NCBI GenBank assembly: GCA_903875425.1
Contig: CAIQWC010000024.1
Location: 1 to 64,000, forward strand
Source of the DNA: an uncultured Actinomycetes bacterium
Lineage (GTDB): Bacteria; Actinomycetota; Acidimicrobiia; Acidimicrobiales; RAAP-2
Direction of reading: 5' to 3'
DNA: 64,000 nucleotides
Made by a program: the position numbers and the translations under genes. The notes under the pieces are model-generated. The model had not been told where the DNA came from and did no database searches. It was given only the letters and a program-made list of their open reading frames with translations. Shown here piece by piece: positions 1-8,432 of the stretch. Each line of letters opens with the position of its first letter. Position 1 is the first letter of the stretch.

Positions 1-473
1 ATCTTGTCCGTAAACTTTGTGTCCTTGATGTAGGGATTGGCGTACACCTTGGGCGCTACTACTGCCTTCTTGACTGGTGCCGCCTTCTTATCTGGCGCAG
101 CCTTTTTGGCTGGTGCTGCCGTCTTGGCTGGTGCAGCCTTCTTGGCTGGTGCCGCCTTTTTGGCGGGTGCCGCCTTTTTGGCTGGTGCCGCCTTTTTGGC
201 TGGTGCCGCCTTTTTGGCTGGTGCCGCCTTCTTGGGAGCAGCCTTCTTCGGGGCCACCTTCTTGGCCGGTGCCGCCTTCTTGGCCGGTGCCGCCTTCTTG
301 GCTGGTGCAGCCTTCTTCGGGGCCACCTTCTTGGGAGCAGCCTTCTTCGGGGCCACCTTCTTGGCGGGTGCCGCCTTCTTGGCGGGTGCCGCCTTCTTGG
401 CTGGTGCAGCCTTCTTCGGGGACACCTTCTTGGGAGCAGCCTTCTTCGGGGCAACCTTCTTGGCGGGGGTCAT
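1..473 (-). CDS. Lys/Ala/Pro-repeat protein, 5'-complete but cut by the window edge; possible TraR/DksA-type protein
   Basis: The ATG at 473-471 follows a clear AGGAGG ribosome site with ideal spacing, and the frame stays open to the window edge. From residue 2 to about residue 137 the protein is almost only AAPAKK, VAPKK and AAPKK units, a strongly basic, disordered tail like those of histone H1 or mycobacterial HupB. The repeat ends in a short non-repetitive stretch with the motif NPIYIKDTKFTDK just before the edge, so a folded domain probably follows outside the window. Position downstream of divIVA, and the fact that some actinobacterial DksA/TraR zinc-finger proteins have such an N-terminal tail, suggest that family; this is inference. 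An HU-like protein is less likely because its tail is C-terminal. Confidence 0.6.
   Translation of the reverse strand, partial: MTPAKKVAPKKAAPKKVSPKKAAPAKKAAPAKKAAPAKKVAPKKAAPKKVAPKKAAPAKKAAPAKKAAPAKKVAPKKAAPKKAAPAKKAAPAKKAAPAKKAAPAKKAAPAKKAAPAKTAAPAKKAAPDKKAAPVKKAVVAPKVYANPYIKDTKFTDK
62..471. repeat. Degenerate 12/15-base minisatellite coding the Lys/Ala/Pro tail
   Basis: Tandem 15-base units (reverse strand GCACCAGCCAAGAAG and variants) alternate with 12-base units lacking one codon. A higher-order block containing GGGAGCAGCCTTCTTCGGGG recurs at about 235, 330 and 434, so whole blocks were duplicated as well as single units. All units are multiples of three, so the reading frame survives length changes. 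Confidence 0.85.
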
Positions 474-556
474 GGTTCCTCCTGGTAGGGGTACCACTTC
501 TTAGTGGCGCGCAGCACCCTAGCAGCCAACACACTGCCTTTGGGCAATAAGCGAGC

Positions 557-1210
557 TTATTGAATGGTGGGTGTGGTGGATTCTGGTTCGTGAGCAGCAG
601 GCTCAGAGCCGCCCTGGCGTAAAGCCAGGATGGCGGCACCTGGCTGCACGTTGTCTTCGATCCACTGGATCATTTCGGCCAGCGAGGTACGCAGACGGGT
701 GCGCTCCCCTTCGAGCTGACGAGCCATCGCTTCAACATCAGCGGCAAGCTTGGTCTTTAGACCTTCGAGACGCGACAGGTCACTACGGTAACGACCTTCT
801 GCTTCAGCTTGCATCGTCGCTGCTTTCGTCTTGGCCTCTTCGAGAACGCGTGCAGCCTCTTGCTCGCTTTCGCGTTTCGTCTGATCAACGAAGCGCTGTG
901 CCATCTCCATGGTGCGAGCAAGCGATTCAGTGCCTGCCGCATCAACCGCAGCGGTTGCTACGGCAGCTTGCTGAGGCTTGACCTCTGCGGGTCGCCCAGC
1001 ACGGTCGGCGTCAAGTTGACCAATACGCTCAGCAGCGAGACGGAGTCGCTCGGTGAGTTGACGATTTTGCTCAAGCAAGGTGTCAGCTTCTACGGCTACC
1101 TTCTCAAGGTAATCGTCGACTTCGTCCATGTCGTAGCCACGCAAACCAGTGCGGAACTCAACGGTACGAAGAGATTCAAGAACGGACTTTGATTTTGAAG
1201 CGTTATCCAT
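557..1210 (-). CDS. divIVA: DivIVA/Wag31 polar growth and septum-site protein
   Basis: A protein of about 217 residues that marks curved membrane at poles and septa and recruits the wall-synthesis machinery. The N-terminal lipid-binding motif is visible (VEFRTGLRGYDMDEVDDYL), followed by a coiled coil (about residues 35-70), an Ala/Lys/Glu-rich linker, and a second long helical segment (about 100-185). The start is taken at ATG 1210; a GTG three codons upstream is also possible, and neither has a strong ribosome site. It follows yggT, sepF and ftsZ as in other actinobacteria. Shorter than mycobacterial Wag31 but ordinary in design. Confidence 0.92.
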   Translation of the reverse strand: MDNASKSKSVLESLRTVEFRTGLRGYDMDEVDDYLEKVAVEADTLLEQNRQLTERLRLAAERIGQLDADRAGRPAEVKPQQAAVATAAVDAAGTESLARTMEMAQRFVDQTKRESEQEAARVLEEAKTKAATMQAEAEGRYRSDLSRLEGLKTKLAADVEAMARQLEGERTRLRTSLAEMIQWIEDNVQPGAAILALRQGGSEPAAHEPESTTPTIQ

Positions 1211-1254
1211 GGCGCGCACTTTACCAATCTCTGGGGCCCGCGTCTCAAACGGGC

Positions 1255-1518
1255 TTATCTAAGGAGAAACGGCAAGATGAGGAACTGGACGACGAAGAAG
1301 ACAATCATGATCGAGAGGTCCAATTGGGTACCCCCAACCCTCACGGCCGGAATCACCTTGCGGATGGGTCGAAGCACCGGTTCTGTCAGGGCTGCCAGAA
1401 CCGCCGAGAGGCCCATCACGAATCCAGAACGAGAAGATTGGAACCAGCTCAGGAGCGCCCTTGCAATCAGTAAAAGTAGGTAGATCTCTAGGAGGTACCC
1501 AAGAATGTGCCGGATCAT
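1255..1518 (-). CDS. YggT-family membrane protein
   Basis: An 87-residue protein with two hydrophobic segments (about residues 5-25 and 65-86) and the family core motif EPVLRPIRKVIP between them, which defines the YggT (YlmG) family. It lies between sepF and divIVA, as in most Gram-positive genomes, and starts 6 bases after the sepF stop. YlmG proteins are linked genetically to septum placement and membrane organisation, but no biochemical activity is established. ATG start at 1518. Confidence 0.9.
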   Translation of the reverse strand: MIRHILGYLLEIYLLLLIARALLSWFQSSRSGFVMGLSAVLAALTEPVLRPIRKVIPAVRVGGTQLDLSIMIVFFVVQFLILPFLLR

Positions 1519-1524
1519 ACGGGG

Positions 1525-2115
1525 CTAGCCATCAAAGCGGCCGTAACCACGATCTTCTGGACGCACCGTGACGTTGCTGGGCGAGAATAGAAAGATCTGC
1601 TTGGCAATGCGCTCCATACGGCATCCCAAGGCGTAGGCCACGCCACTACAGAAGTCAATCATGCGCCGCTGAAGGTCAGCGTCCGCCGACTCTAGGTTGA
1701 CAATGACGGGACGGTTGGCTTTGAGATGATCAGCGATCTCCTTCGCGTCACCAAAGGTTCTCGGTGCAACCGTACTGACTTCTCCAGCAGTTTCCTTAGG
1801 CTGAGGCGAGATGCGTAATCCTCCGCCGCGACGCGCGAGTGGTTCTGGTTGCCCTGCGCCGCCCACTGGCCGCACCGGCACAGGACGCAGCCGTGGTTCC
1901 CGAGGATCCTGGTAGGCGTCGTCACGCTCATAGCCCGACTCAGGACGACTTGGACGCGAAGCGCGCCGAGGTGGTTCTGGGGCGTAGTCGTCCTCGTATC
2001 GATCCGATACCGATCCACTGCGTGGATAGGTACGACGATCAAGGTCGTCGTAATCGCTGTACTCATCGTCAGCAAGGCCTAGGTAGGCCAAAATCTTGCG
2101 CACGCTTCCCGCCAT
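1525..2115 (-). CDS. sepF: SepF cell division protein
   Basis: A 196-residue SepF. The N-terminal amphipathic membrane-binding helix is seen (MAGSVRKILAYLGL), then an acidic and Arg/Pro-rich disordered linker (about residues 15-105), then the C-terminal SepF fold with the motif RPVIVNLESADADLQRRMIDF. SepF ties FtsZ filaments to the membrane and is essential for that in actinobacteria, which lack FtsA. The start is placed at ATG 2115, where the membrane helix begins and a GAGG lies 8 bases upstream; an upstream in-frame extension to 2175 has no family support. Confidence 0.93.
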   Translation of the reverse strand: MAGSVRKILAYLGLADDEYSDYDDLDRRTYPRSGSVSDRYEDDYAPEPPRRASRPSRPESGYERDDAYQDPREPRLRPVPVRPVGGAGQPEPLARRGGGLRISPQPKETAGEVSTVAPRTFGDAKEIADHLKANRPVIVNLESADADLQRRMIDFCSGVAYALGCRMERIAKQIFLFSPSNVTVRPEDRGYGRFDG

Positions 2116-2204
2116 GAGGGATGCCTCGTCTTTCTGCCGGGAACCATGCCCCGGCCAAGGTCTAGAAAACTCCAAGACACTCTATGCGACGCAGACCACC
2201 ACCG

Positions 2205-2858
2205 TCATCTCGCCGGCGGGCGAAGGCCAAAGAGGGCCCTTCCGACGCGGATTTCGGTGCTTCCCTCTTGCACCGCTATCTCTAAATCATCCGTCATGCC
2301 CATGGAACATTCGCTCACCCCGAGATCATCGGCCAAGGTTTTGAGCTGACGAAAGGAACGGCGGGCATGATCAGGATCTGGCAAAGCCACCGTCATGAGT
2401 CCGGCCACATCGAGGCCCAGCCCTCGAGCCCGGGTCACTAGAGCCTCGACTTCATCGCGATGAGCCCCATTTCGCTGCGGCTGGCCGGTCAGGTCCACCT
2501 GAATGAATACACGGGCCCCCGGAGCACGGGTGGCGATCGTCGATACCTCACGTTCACGAGCGACGGACTCAAAGCAGGTGACGAAGGGGGCCAGCGTTCC
2601 AACTTTGTTGGTTTGAATGGCGCCAAGGTAGTGCCAGGCGATCGCTATCTCTGAAAGCGCTTCAGCCTTCATGGTTAACTCCGCCGCATAATTTTCGCCG
2701 AGGTGATTCAGGCCCGCGGCAAAGGCGGCGCGAGCAACATCGGCATCAAAGGTCTTGGTGACCCCGAGAACACGAACTCGCTCCGGGTCTCCCCCGGCAG
2801 CACTGATGCGATCACGAATGCCAGCTAGTCGCTCAGCTATCTCCTCGATGAGCGCCAC
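2205..2858 (-). CDS. YggS/PLPBP-family pyridoxal-phosphate homeostasis protein
   Basis: A protein of about 217 residues with the fold-III PLP barrel of the YggS/PROSC family. The PLP lysine lies in the motif VLGVTKTF, followed by HLGENYAAEL, WHYLGAIQTNKV and the phosphate-binding region SMGMTDDLEIAV near the C-terminus. These proteins buffer cellular PLP and have no known enzymatic reaction. The chosen start is GTG 2858, ten bases after the ftsZ stop; the longer frame would overlap the ftsZ end by about 80 bases. The neighbouring position between ftsZ and sepF is the usual one. The YlmD-type oxidoreductase gene often found here is absent. Confidence 0.9.
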   Translation of the reverse strand: MALIEEIAERLAGIRDRISAAGGDPERVRVLGVTKTFDADVARAAFAAGLNHLGENYAAELTMKAEALSEIAIAWHYLGAIQTNKVGTLAPFVTCFESVAREREVSTIATRAPGARVFIQVDLTGQPQRNGAHRDEVEALVTRARGLGLDVAGLMTVALPDPDHARRSFRQLKTLADDLGVSECSMGMTDDLEIAVQEGSTEIRVGRALFGLRPPAR

Positions 2859-2868
2859 GGAGGCGTTG

Positions 2869-3975
2869 CTACTGAAGGAAGGAGGGAACGTCGAAGTCGT
2901 CGTCTCCGCCCACAGAGAAACTCGTCTTGGGAGAGTCGGTGACGTCGGCAAAAATGTCTACCGGCTCCGGCTCGCTCAAAAGACCCAAGCTTGCGGGCGC
3001 CGACGATGCCCCTGAACGATCTTCCCAGCGATCGAAGCCAGCAGCAATCACCGTGACACGGACTTCATCACCCATGTTCTCGTCGATCACCGTACCGAAG
3101 ATGATGTTGGCGTCGGGGTGGGCAACGGAGTGAATGATCTCAGCAGCTTCATTGGCCTCAAAGAGTCCAAGGTCAGGACCAGCCGCAATGTTCATCAAAA
3201 TCCCTCTCGCCCCTTCAATTGAGGCCTCAAGGAGCGGGCTAGTAATCGCCGACCGGGCAGCGTTTACAGCGCGGCCTTCGCCACGAGAACTACCGATACC
3301 CATAATGGCGGTTCCCGCGTTACTCATAATCATCTTCACGTCCGCAAAGTCGGTGTTGATGAGTCCAGGCGTCGTGATCAGATCGGTGATGCCACGAACA
3401 CCCTGCAGCAAGACCTCGTCGGCCATCTTGAAGGCGTTCATCATGGAAGTCTGCTCATTAGAAACGGTAAGCAAGCGATCGTTCGGAATCACGATCAGCG
3501 TGTCGACTTTTTCCTTCAAAATCTGAATGCCCTTGTCGGCTTGGTTCGCTCGACGGCGTCCTTCAAAGGCAAAGGGGCGAGTAACAACGCCGATGGTCAG
3601 AGCACCAAGGCCCTTGGCGATCTCAGCAACGACAGGAGCGGCACCGGTGCCGGTACCGCCACCCTTGCCAGCCGTGATGAAAACCATGTCGGCGCCTCGA
3701 AGTGCCTCTTCGATCTCACTACGATGCTCCTCGGCAGCCTGGCGACCAATGTCCGGGTCCGACCCAGCACCAAGGCCACGAGTCAACTCACGGCCGATGT
3801 CGAGCTTGAGGTCAGCGTCACTCATCAGCAGTGCTTGTGCATCAGTGTTGGCCGCGATGAATTCGACATTTCGAAGACCAGCTTCGATCATCCGATTGAC
3901 CGCGTTCACGCCTCCACCACCGACGCCGACGACCTTAATTACGGCCAAGTAGTTGCTCTGCGTTGAGATCGTCAT
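2869..3975 (-). CDS. ftsZ: Cell division GTPase FtsZ
   Basis: A 368-residue tubulin homologue that forms the Z-ring. Seen directly: the N-terminal nucleotide loop [15 protein letters not shown], the tubulin signature [12 protein letters not shown], the T7 synergy loop NTDFADVK, and a C-terminal peptide [10 protein letters not shown] of the kind that binds SepF and FtsW. The variable linker before that peptide is about 40 residues. ATG 3975 is chosen because the family N-terminus begins there and AAGGA lies upstream; the longer frame to 4029 has no support. It is separated from ftsQ by 135 bases, so it probably has its own promoter. Confidence 0.97.
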   Translation of the reverse strand: MTISTQSNYLAVIKVVGVGGGGVNAVNRMIEAGLRNVEFIAANTDAQALLMSDADLKLDIGRELTRGLGAGSDPDIGRQAAEEHRSEIEEALRGADMVFITAGKGGGTGTGAAPVVAEIAKGLGALTIGVVTRPFAFEGRRRANQADKGIQILKEKVDTLIVIPNDRLLTVSNEQTSMMNAFKMADEVLLQGVRGITDLITTPGLINTDFADVKMIMSNAGTAIMGIGSSRGEGRAVNAARSAITSPLLEASIEGARGILMNIAAGPDLGLFEANEAAEIIHSVAHPDANIIFGTVIDENMGDEVRVTVIAAGFDRWEDRSGASSAPASLGLLSEPEPVDIFADVTDSPKTSFSVGGDDDFDVPSFLQ

Positions 3976-4110
3976 GAGGGTTGTCCTTCCAAGGGTTCTG
4001 TTTGCATCAAAAATTAACGAGCGCCCCACTCGAGCGCCTTAGTTGTATCCGCTAAGCGTAGTCTCCACCTCTAGGCAAGGGGGATATTGAGGTATTTCTC
4101 GTGGTGACCC
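3976..4110 (-). promoter_or_regulatory. ftsZ leader region, probable separate promoter
   Basis: This 135-base gap is the largest break between ftsI and divIVA, where most other junctions overlap or nearly touch. It contains two copies of the 8-mer CGAGCGCC (4019-4026 and 4031-4038) with a 12-base period, and an AT-rich stretch next to them. A separate ftsZ promoter is common in actinobacteria; I could not assign clear -35 and -10 elements, so the promoter itself is inferred. Confidence 0.4.
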
Positions 4111-5088
4111 TCACGGCCCGCTAATAGTTGAGGATTGAGGAACGCTCACGTTGAGCACGTCGCCAGCATGCAGCGTGGCCCCTGCCACCACAGCAGCAAT
4201 GTCCTCGTATTTCTGGCCTAACTCCGTGGGCTGGCCCATCTCTATGATTACCGGGCGCACCAAGTGCAAGGTTACGGTCCCGACCCCGTGGACTACTACC
4301 AGGGCCACCTGGGCCTTAAAAGCCGGGGGTAGTGTGCCCGCGACCATGAAGCCATGGAGCGAGGTGCCTGTGAAGAATCCACCCACCGCCGGCGGTGCCT
4401 GCGCGACGGGGAGTTGGATCAGAGGAATCCCCACCGGCTGCGTCTTGCTTCGAGACAGGACTCGACCCGTTCCATCGACGATGACCCAGCCGCCTGGGGC
4501 GCTCATCGCTCCCGCTGGTCGACGCTCCGTGATCGCCACCTTTACGGTTGCCGGCCACACAACCGATACCTTGGCTGCTTTGACCCAGGGTAAGGCGACG
4601 AGGTGCTGTTCGATTCCCCCGGCACTGAGGTCAATGAGCGCTGGCGAACCCGACAAGCCCGCCGTCATTGCGATCTGACTTTGCGTTTCATGGATGTTGC
4701 CCGATATCGCAAGGTGATGTAAACGGAAAACCGAAAGGTGGAGCGCAGCCCACACCGCGATAGCAAGAACGACTGTTCCCGCGGCACCTGCGACAATCAA
4801 GAGTCGCTTACGACGTCGGCTGGCCTCCACCCCATCTCGGCGTGATTCGATGCGACGATGCGCGCGTGAACCTTCGATTCTCTTTGGAGCGCTGGACTCG
4901 CTCCGTTGTTTTTGTCTCGAACCACCAACGGCCTTAGATGTCGATGCTGCTCGTGACCTCTTAGCAACAGGCTTCGTCTTGGGCTTCGTCTTAGCCTTAG
5001 CCTTTGATGCTGACTTGACCTTCGCCTTGGCCGAAGGCCTACGCGAGGATGATCCGCCGCGCTTTGGGGCATTGAGCGGTTCAGTCAT
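4111..5088 (-). CDS. ftsQ: Division protein FtsQ (POTRA domain)
   Basis: A 325-residue single-pass membrane protein of the divisome. The first ~90 residues are a long cytoplasmic tail rich in Lys, Ser, Ala and Arg; one transmembrane helix follows (about 92-115), then the POTRA domain (motif FRLHHLAISGNIHETQSQI) and the FtsQ beta domain (motif LPWVKAAKVSVVWPATVKV). FtsQ links FtsL and FtsB-like partners to the FtsWI synthase. The ATG overlaps the murB stop in ATGA (5088-5085), so translation is probably coupled. The tail is longer than usual for the family. Confidence 0.93.
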   Translation of the reverse strand: MTEPLNAPKRGGSSSRRPSAKAKVKSASKAKAKTKPKTKPVAKRSRAASTSKAVGGSRQKQRSESSAPKRIEGSRAHRRIESRRDGVEASRRRKRLLIVAGAAGTVVLAIAVWAALHLSVFRLHHLAISGNIHETQSQIAMTAGLSGSPALIDLSAGGIEQHLVALPWVKAAKVSVVWPATVKVAITERRPAGAMSAPGGWVIVDGTGRVLSRSKTQPVGIPLIQLPVAQAPPAVGGFFTGTSLHGFMVAGTLPPAFKAQVALVVVHGVGTVTLHLVRPVIIEMGQPTELGQKYEDIAAVVAGATLHAGDVLNVSVPQSSTISGP

Positions 5089-5969
5089 GCGTCACGATCT
5101 CCAAACCCGACCATGCGTACTTCCGTCGTGAGCCGGACTCCGCTGTCTTGCTCTACGCGCTCGGTAATGTCACGTATTAAGGCAGCGACATCATCTGCGC
5201 GACCGCCCGCATCGGCTTGTATGAAATTCGCATGTTTGCTTGATACTGCTGCGCTACCGCGTCGATAGCCCTTGAGCCCCGCACGATCAATGAGCGCACC
5301 CGCCGAGTCGGTACTCGGATTGGTAAATACGCTGCCACAGTTAGCACCGCCTGGTTGGTTTGCTCGCCGCCACTGCACGATAGAACTCAAACCTAAGCGT
5401 TCAACGTCTTGATCTCCGGGCATTAATTTGAGCTTGGCCGATACGACAACATCGGTCGCGGCGATAGTGGAATGTCGATAGGCGTAACCAAGATCCTCCA
5501 CGGATTTTGTTACATAGTGCTTCGTCGCCAGGTCAAAGACCGTCACAGAAACGACACTGGCGCTCATATCCGAACCGTGTCCCCCCGCATTCATCCGGAT
5601 AGCGCCGCCAAGACTGCCGGGGACACCAACCGCCCAGGTAAAACCTTCGAGGCCCTGTTCGACACACCGCCTCGCCAACACCGGTAGGTCAACGCCGGCA
5701 CCGGCTTCGACCACGCAGTATTCACCATGGTCCACAAACTCAATGCCTTGAAAACCCTCGCCTAGCTGAAGTACCGTTCCCTCGAAACCTGCGTCGGCAA
5801 CCAAGGTGTTGGATCCTCGACCCAAAATAAAGATGGGCTCATCGATCGAGAGTCCGTGAGCGATCGCTTCGAGTTCGGTCAAATCGCTAACGCTAAAGAA
5901 TCGTCGTGCCAAGCCCCCAACGCGCAGGGTCGTACGAGCCCCTAAGGATCGATCACTGAGCTCGGGCAT
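5085..5969 (-). CDS. murB: UDP-N-acetylenolpyruvoylglucosamine reductase MurB
   Basis: A flavoprotein of about 294 residues that reduces UDP-GlcNAc-enolpyruvate to UDP-MurNAc with NADPH. The FAD-binding motif ILGRGSNTLVAD, the loop GVPGSLGGAIRMNAGGHG, and the active-site serine motif CGSVFTNP are all present. The start at ATG 5969 shares its first base with the murC stop (TGATG). A longer frame reaching 6032 would lie inside murC. It catalyses the step just before the ligase MurC, whose gene is directly upstream. Confidence 0.95.
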   Translation of the reverse strand: MPELSDRSLGARTTLRVGGLARRFFSVSDLTELEAIAHGLSIDEPIFILGRGSNTLVADAGFEGTVLQLGEGFQGIEFVDHGEYCVVEAGAGVDLPVLARRCVEQGLEGFTWAVGVPGSLGGAIRMNAGGHGSDMSASVVSVTVFDLATKHYVTKSVEDLGYAYRHSTIAATDVVVSAKLKLMPGDQDVERLGLSSIVQWRRANQPGGANCGSVFTNPSTDSAGALIDRAGLKGYRRGSAAVSSKHANFIQADAGGRADDVAALIRDITERVEQDSGVRLTTEVRMVGFGDRDA

Positions 5970-7330
5970 CAGAGCCGCCCCATCACGAGGCCCGCGAGCC
6001 TCGTGATGTCTCCAGCCCCAAGACTCAGACAAAGGTCGCCAGGGACCACCATGCCCGAAACCAACGAGGCTGCTTCTTCGACGCTTTCGACGTAGTACAC
6101 GTCGGCGGTAGACGAGGCTTGTACGGCCTCGAATACGACTCGACCGGTTACACCAGGGATGGGTGCTTCGCCAGCAGAGTAAATATCGGTCACCACCACC
6201 ACATCAGCACCATGGAACCGGTCACCGAATTCGGCACCAACCGCTTGCGTGCGAGTGAAACGATGAGGTTGAAATACAGCCACGATTCGTTGGTAATCAC
6301 CTGCCCGAGCAGCCTCGACGGTGGCCGCTACTTCGCTCGGCAAATGGGCGTAATCGTCGACGAAGCTCACACCTTCGCACTGGCCAAGAAATTCGAAGCG
6401 ACGAGGCACCCCGGTAAAGGTTTCAAGACCCCGAGCAATATCGACGCCGCTGACTCCGACGAGATGAGCCAAAGTGGCCGCAACACTTGCGTTAGCAACG
6501 TTATGTCTTCCGGGCGCTTGAAGCCTGACGACAAGGGGCCCGTCAGGTAAGCCAATGGTGAATGATGAACCACTTCTCGTGAGTACGACGTCGACGATGG
6601 GCAGCTCCTCGGAGCCAATCCGAAGGGCTTGAAGTTCGCGGCCAATGCGGTCGGCCCCCTCATCCCACGCCATAACTGCACTTGTCCCCTCAGTACGCCT
6701 CAGTAAATCCATAAAGGCTTCTTCGAGGACGTCGATGGTTCCGTAATAATCAAGGTGGTCAGCTTCAATATTGGTAATGCCCGTGTTGACTGGTGACAAC
6801 GAAGCGAAGCTGCCGTAGCTTTCATCGGCTTCGAGTATGAGTACGTCGTCCGCACCCCAATGAGCGTTGCCTCCCTGGCCTACGAGGTCTGCGCCAAGGA
6901 GATAACTCGGATCGAGCCCAGCACTAATTAGAACCGAGGCCAACATCGAGGATGTCGTCGTCTTGCCGTGCGTCCCCGCCACCGCAATCGTTGGTCGAAG
7001 TTTGCTGAGAGCGCCGAGCAAGTCTGAACGATGCGCTAGGGGGATAGCTGCACTCCGTGCAGCGAGTAGCTCCGCGTTATCAGCACTCACGGCGGGAGAC
7101 GCGGTCACTAAATCAACGTCACCAAGATTGCTGGCGTGGTGACCAATCGAGACCGACATGCCGAGCCCACGCAAGCGCTCTGTCACGCTGCTCTCGACAA
7201 GATCAGAGCCGCTCACCCTATGGCCCATGGTGTGGAGTACTTGGGCGAGACCGCTCATACCGGCCCCGCCGATACCAAGAATGTGAATACGCCGCAGGGC
7301 GCTGAGATCTAAGACGTTGTCAACGGGCAT
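5969..7330 (-). CDS. murC: UDP-N-acetylmuramate--L-alanine ligase MurC
   Basis: A Mur ligase of about 453 residues that adds L-Ala to UDP-MurNAc using ATP. Seen: the UDP-binding glycine loop HILGIGGAGMSGLAQ, the ATP P-loop AGTHGKTTTSSM, the central motif EADESYGSF, and the C-terminal-domain motif VFQPHRFTRTQ. ATG 7330 is chosen over a TTG two codons upstream. The gene overlaps the murG end by 11 bases, in line with coupled translation through this operon. Confidence 0.96.
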   Translation of the reverse strand: MPVDNVLDLSALRRIHILGIGGAGMSGLAQVLHTMGHRVSGSDLVESSVTERLRGLGMSVSIGHHASNLGDVDLVTASPAVSADNAELLAARSAAIPLAHRSDLLGALSKLRPTIAVAGTHGKTTTSSMLASVLISAGLDPSYLLGADLVGQGGNAHWGADDVLILEADESYGSFASLSPVNTGITNIEADHLDYYGTIDVLEEAFMDLLRRTEGTSAVMAWDEGADRIGRELQALRIGSEELPIVDVVLTRSGSSFTIGLPDGPLVVRLQAPGRHNVANASVAATLAHLVGVSGVDIARGLETFTGVPRRFEFLGQCEGVSFVDDYAHLPSEVAATVEAARAGDYQRIVAVFQPHRFTRTQAVGAEFGDRFHGADVVVVTDIYSAGEAPIPGVTGRVVFEAVQASSTADVYYVESVEEAASLVSGMVVPGDLCLSLGAGDITRLAGLVMGRL

Positions 7331-8432
7331 GGTCAAGTACTACTTTTGCAGCCTCTCGTGCCGCGTAGGGGTGCGCCAGGGAAGAAACTGCTTCTTCCAT
7401 ACTGTGGCGGAGCGTAGCGTCGTCCAGCAAGGGACTTAACACCTCGTCGAGCCGAGCAGCACTGAGCTCGGCATCGCTCAAGAGACAGGCGCCTCCCGCG
7501 TTCACCAGGGCTAAGGCATTTTTGGTTTGATGGTCGCCGGGAGCGCCTGGAAGCGGGATGAGGACAGCACAGAGCCCCGCAGCGCATAATTCAGCAACCG
7601 TGAGGGCACCTGCGCGCGTAATACCGAGATCACTCGCCTGGTACAGTCCTGCCACGTTGGCTTCGAAGGACAGCACGCGGTAGTCCAGTTTTCCGTGCAT
7701 ACCCCCGTAATGGGAAAATTTCTCAGCATCGCGTGATCCGGTCACGTGGTAGATCGTGATCTCCCGTTCGCGCCAGCGTTCCACCAAATCAGCAACGGCT
7801 TGATTCACCGATCCCGCACCAAGTGAACCGGTGACAACCGCGATTAATGGACGATCCGCGTTGACCCCAAGTACTTCTTTGGCGGCACGGCGTGCGCTCT
7901 CTTCACGACTTAGGTTTATAAATCCCGGTCTCACGGGGGCACCCGTCACTACCTCGCGCTTGAGACCACTTCCCGAGAACGCAACGCACGACGCAACTGC
8001 TCGTAATCCAAGTAGGCGATTGGTACGCCCAGCGACGGCATCTACGTTGATCACGACGATGGGACAACGCCACGCCCAAGCGGCCAATCCGGCCGGGAAT
8101 GCTGCGTAACCACCAACCGACACCATGGCTCGGGGACGCTGTCGCCCGATGATCCAGAGTGCGTGACTCAGCGCACCAAGTAGCCCCACGGCGGCGCCAA
8201 GGTTGTCGAGCAGGGCACGAGGTTTCCACGAGCGCTTGATACCACGCCCACCGAGCAAGATCACGGGCGAGGACTCCTCAGCGAGCAGTTCGCGTTCCAT
8301 GCCTCGCTTCGAGCCTATAAAGCACAGTTCTTCGTCACTGCAACCGGCTTGGCGCAGTGCCTCGGCGATGGCGGAAGCCACAAACACGTGACCTCCCGTC
8401 CCGCCACCAGCGATGACGATGCCCCGAGTCAC
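7320..8432 (-). CDS. murG: Lipid II synthase MurG
   Basis: A 370-residue GT-B glycosyltransferase that adds GlcNAc to lipid I on the inner membrane face, giving lipid II. The N-terminal loop IAGGGTGGHVFVA and the C-terminal UDP-GlcNAc site (TRAGALTVAELCAAG, then LPGAPGDHQTKNA) are characteristic. The GTG start overlaps the ftsW stop in GTGA. Length and motif order are normal for the family. Confidence 0.96.
   Translation of the reverse strand: MTRGIVIAGGGTGGHVFVASAIAEALRQAGCSDEELCFIGSKRGMERELLAEESSPVILLGGRGIKRSWKPRALLDNLGAAVGLLGALSHALWIIGRQRPRAMVSVGGYAAFPAGLAAWAWRCPIVVINVDAVAGRTNRLLGLRAVASCVAFSGSGLKREVVTGAPVRPGFINLSREESARRAAKEVLGVNADRPLIAVVTGSLGAGSVNQAVADLVERWREREITIYHVTGSRDAEKFSHYGGMHGKLDYRVLSFEANVAGLYQASDLGITRAGALTVAELCAAGLCAVLIPLPGAPGDHQTKNALALVNAGGACLLSDAELSAARLDEVLSPLLDDATLRHSMEEAVSSLAHPYAAREAAKVVLDHAR

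Noticed and set aside
62-471. CRISPR-like look of the left-edge repeats
   Set aside because: Units are 12-15 bases, contiguous without spacers, and coding; no cas genes are nearby.
37-639. Four long open frames (both strands) over the left-edge repeat
   Set aside because: They arise from the low-complexity repeat read in other frames; only the minus-strand frame starting at 473 has a ribosome site and a sensible composition.
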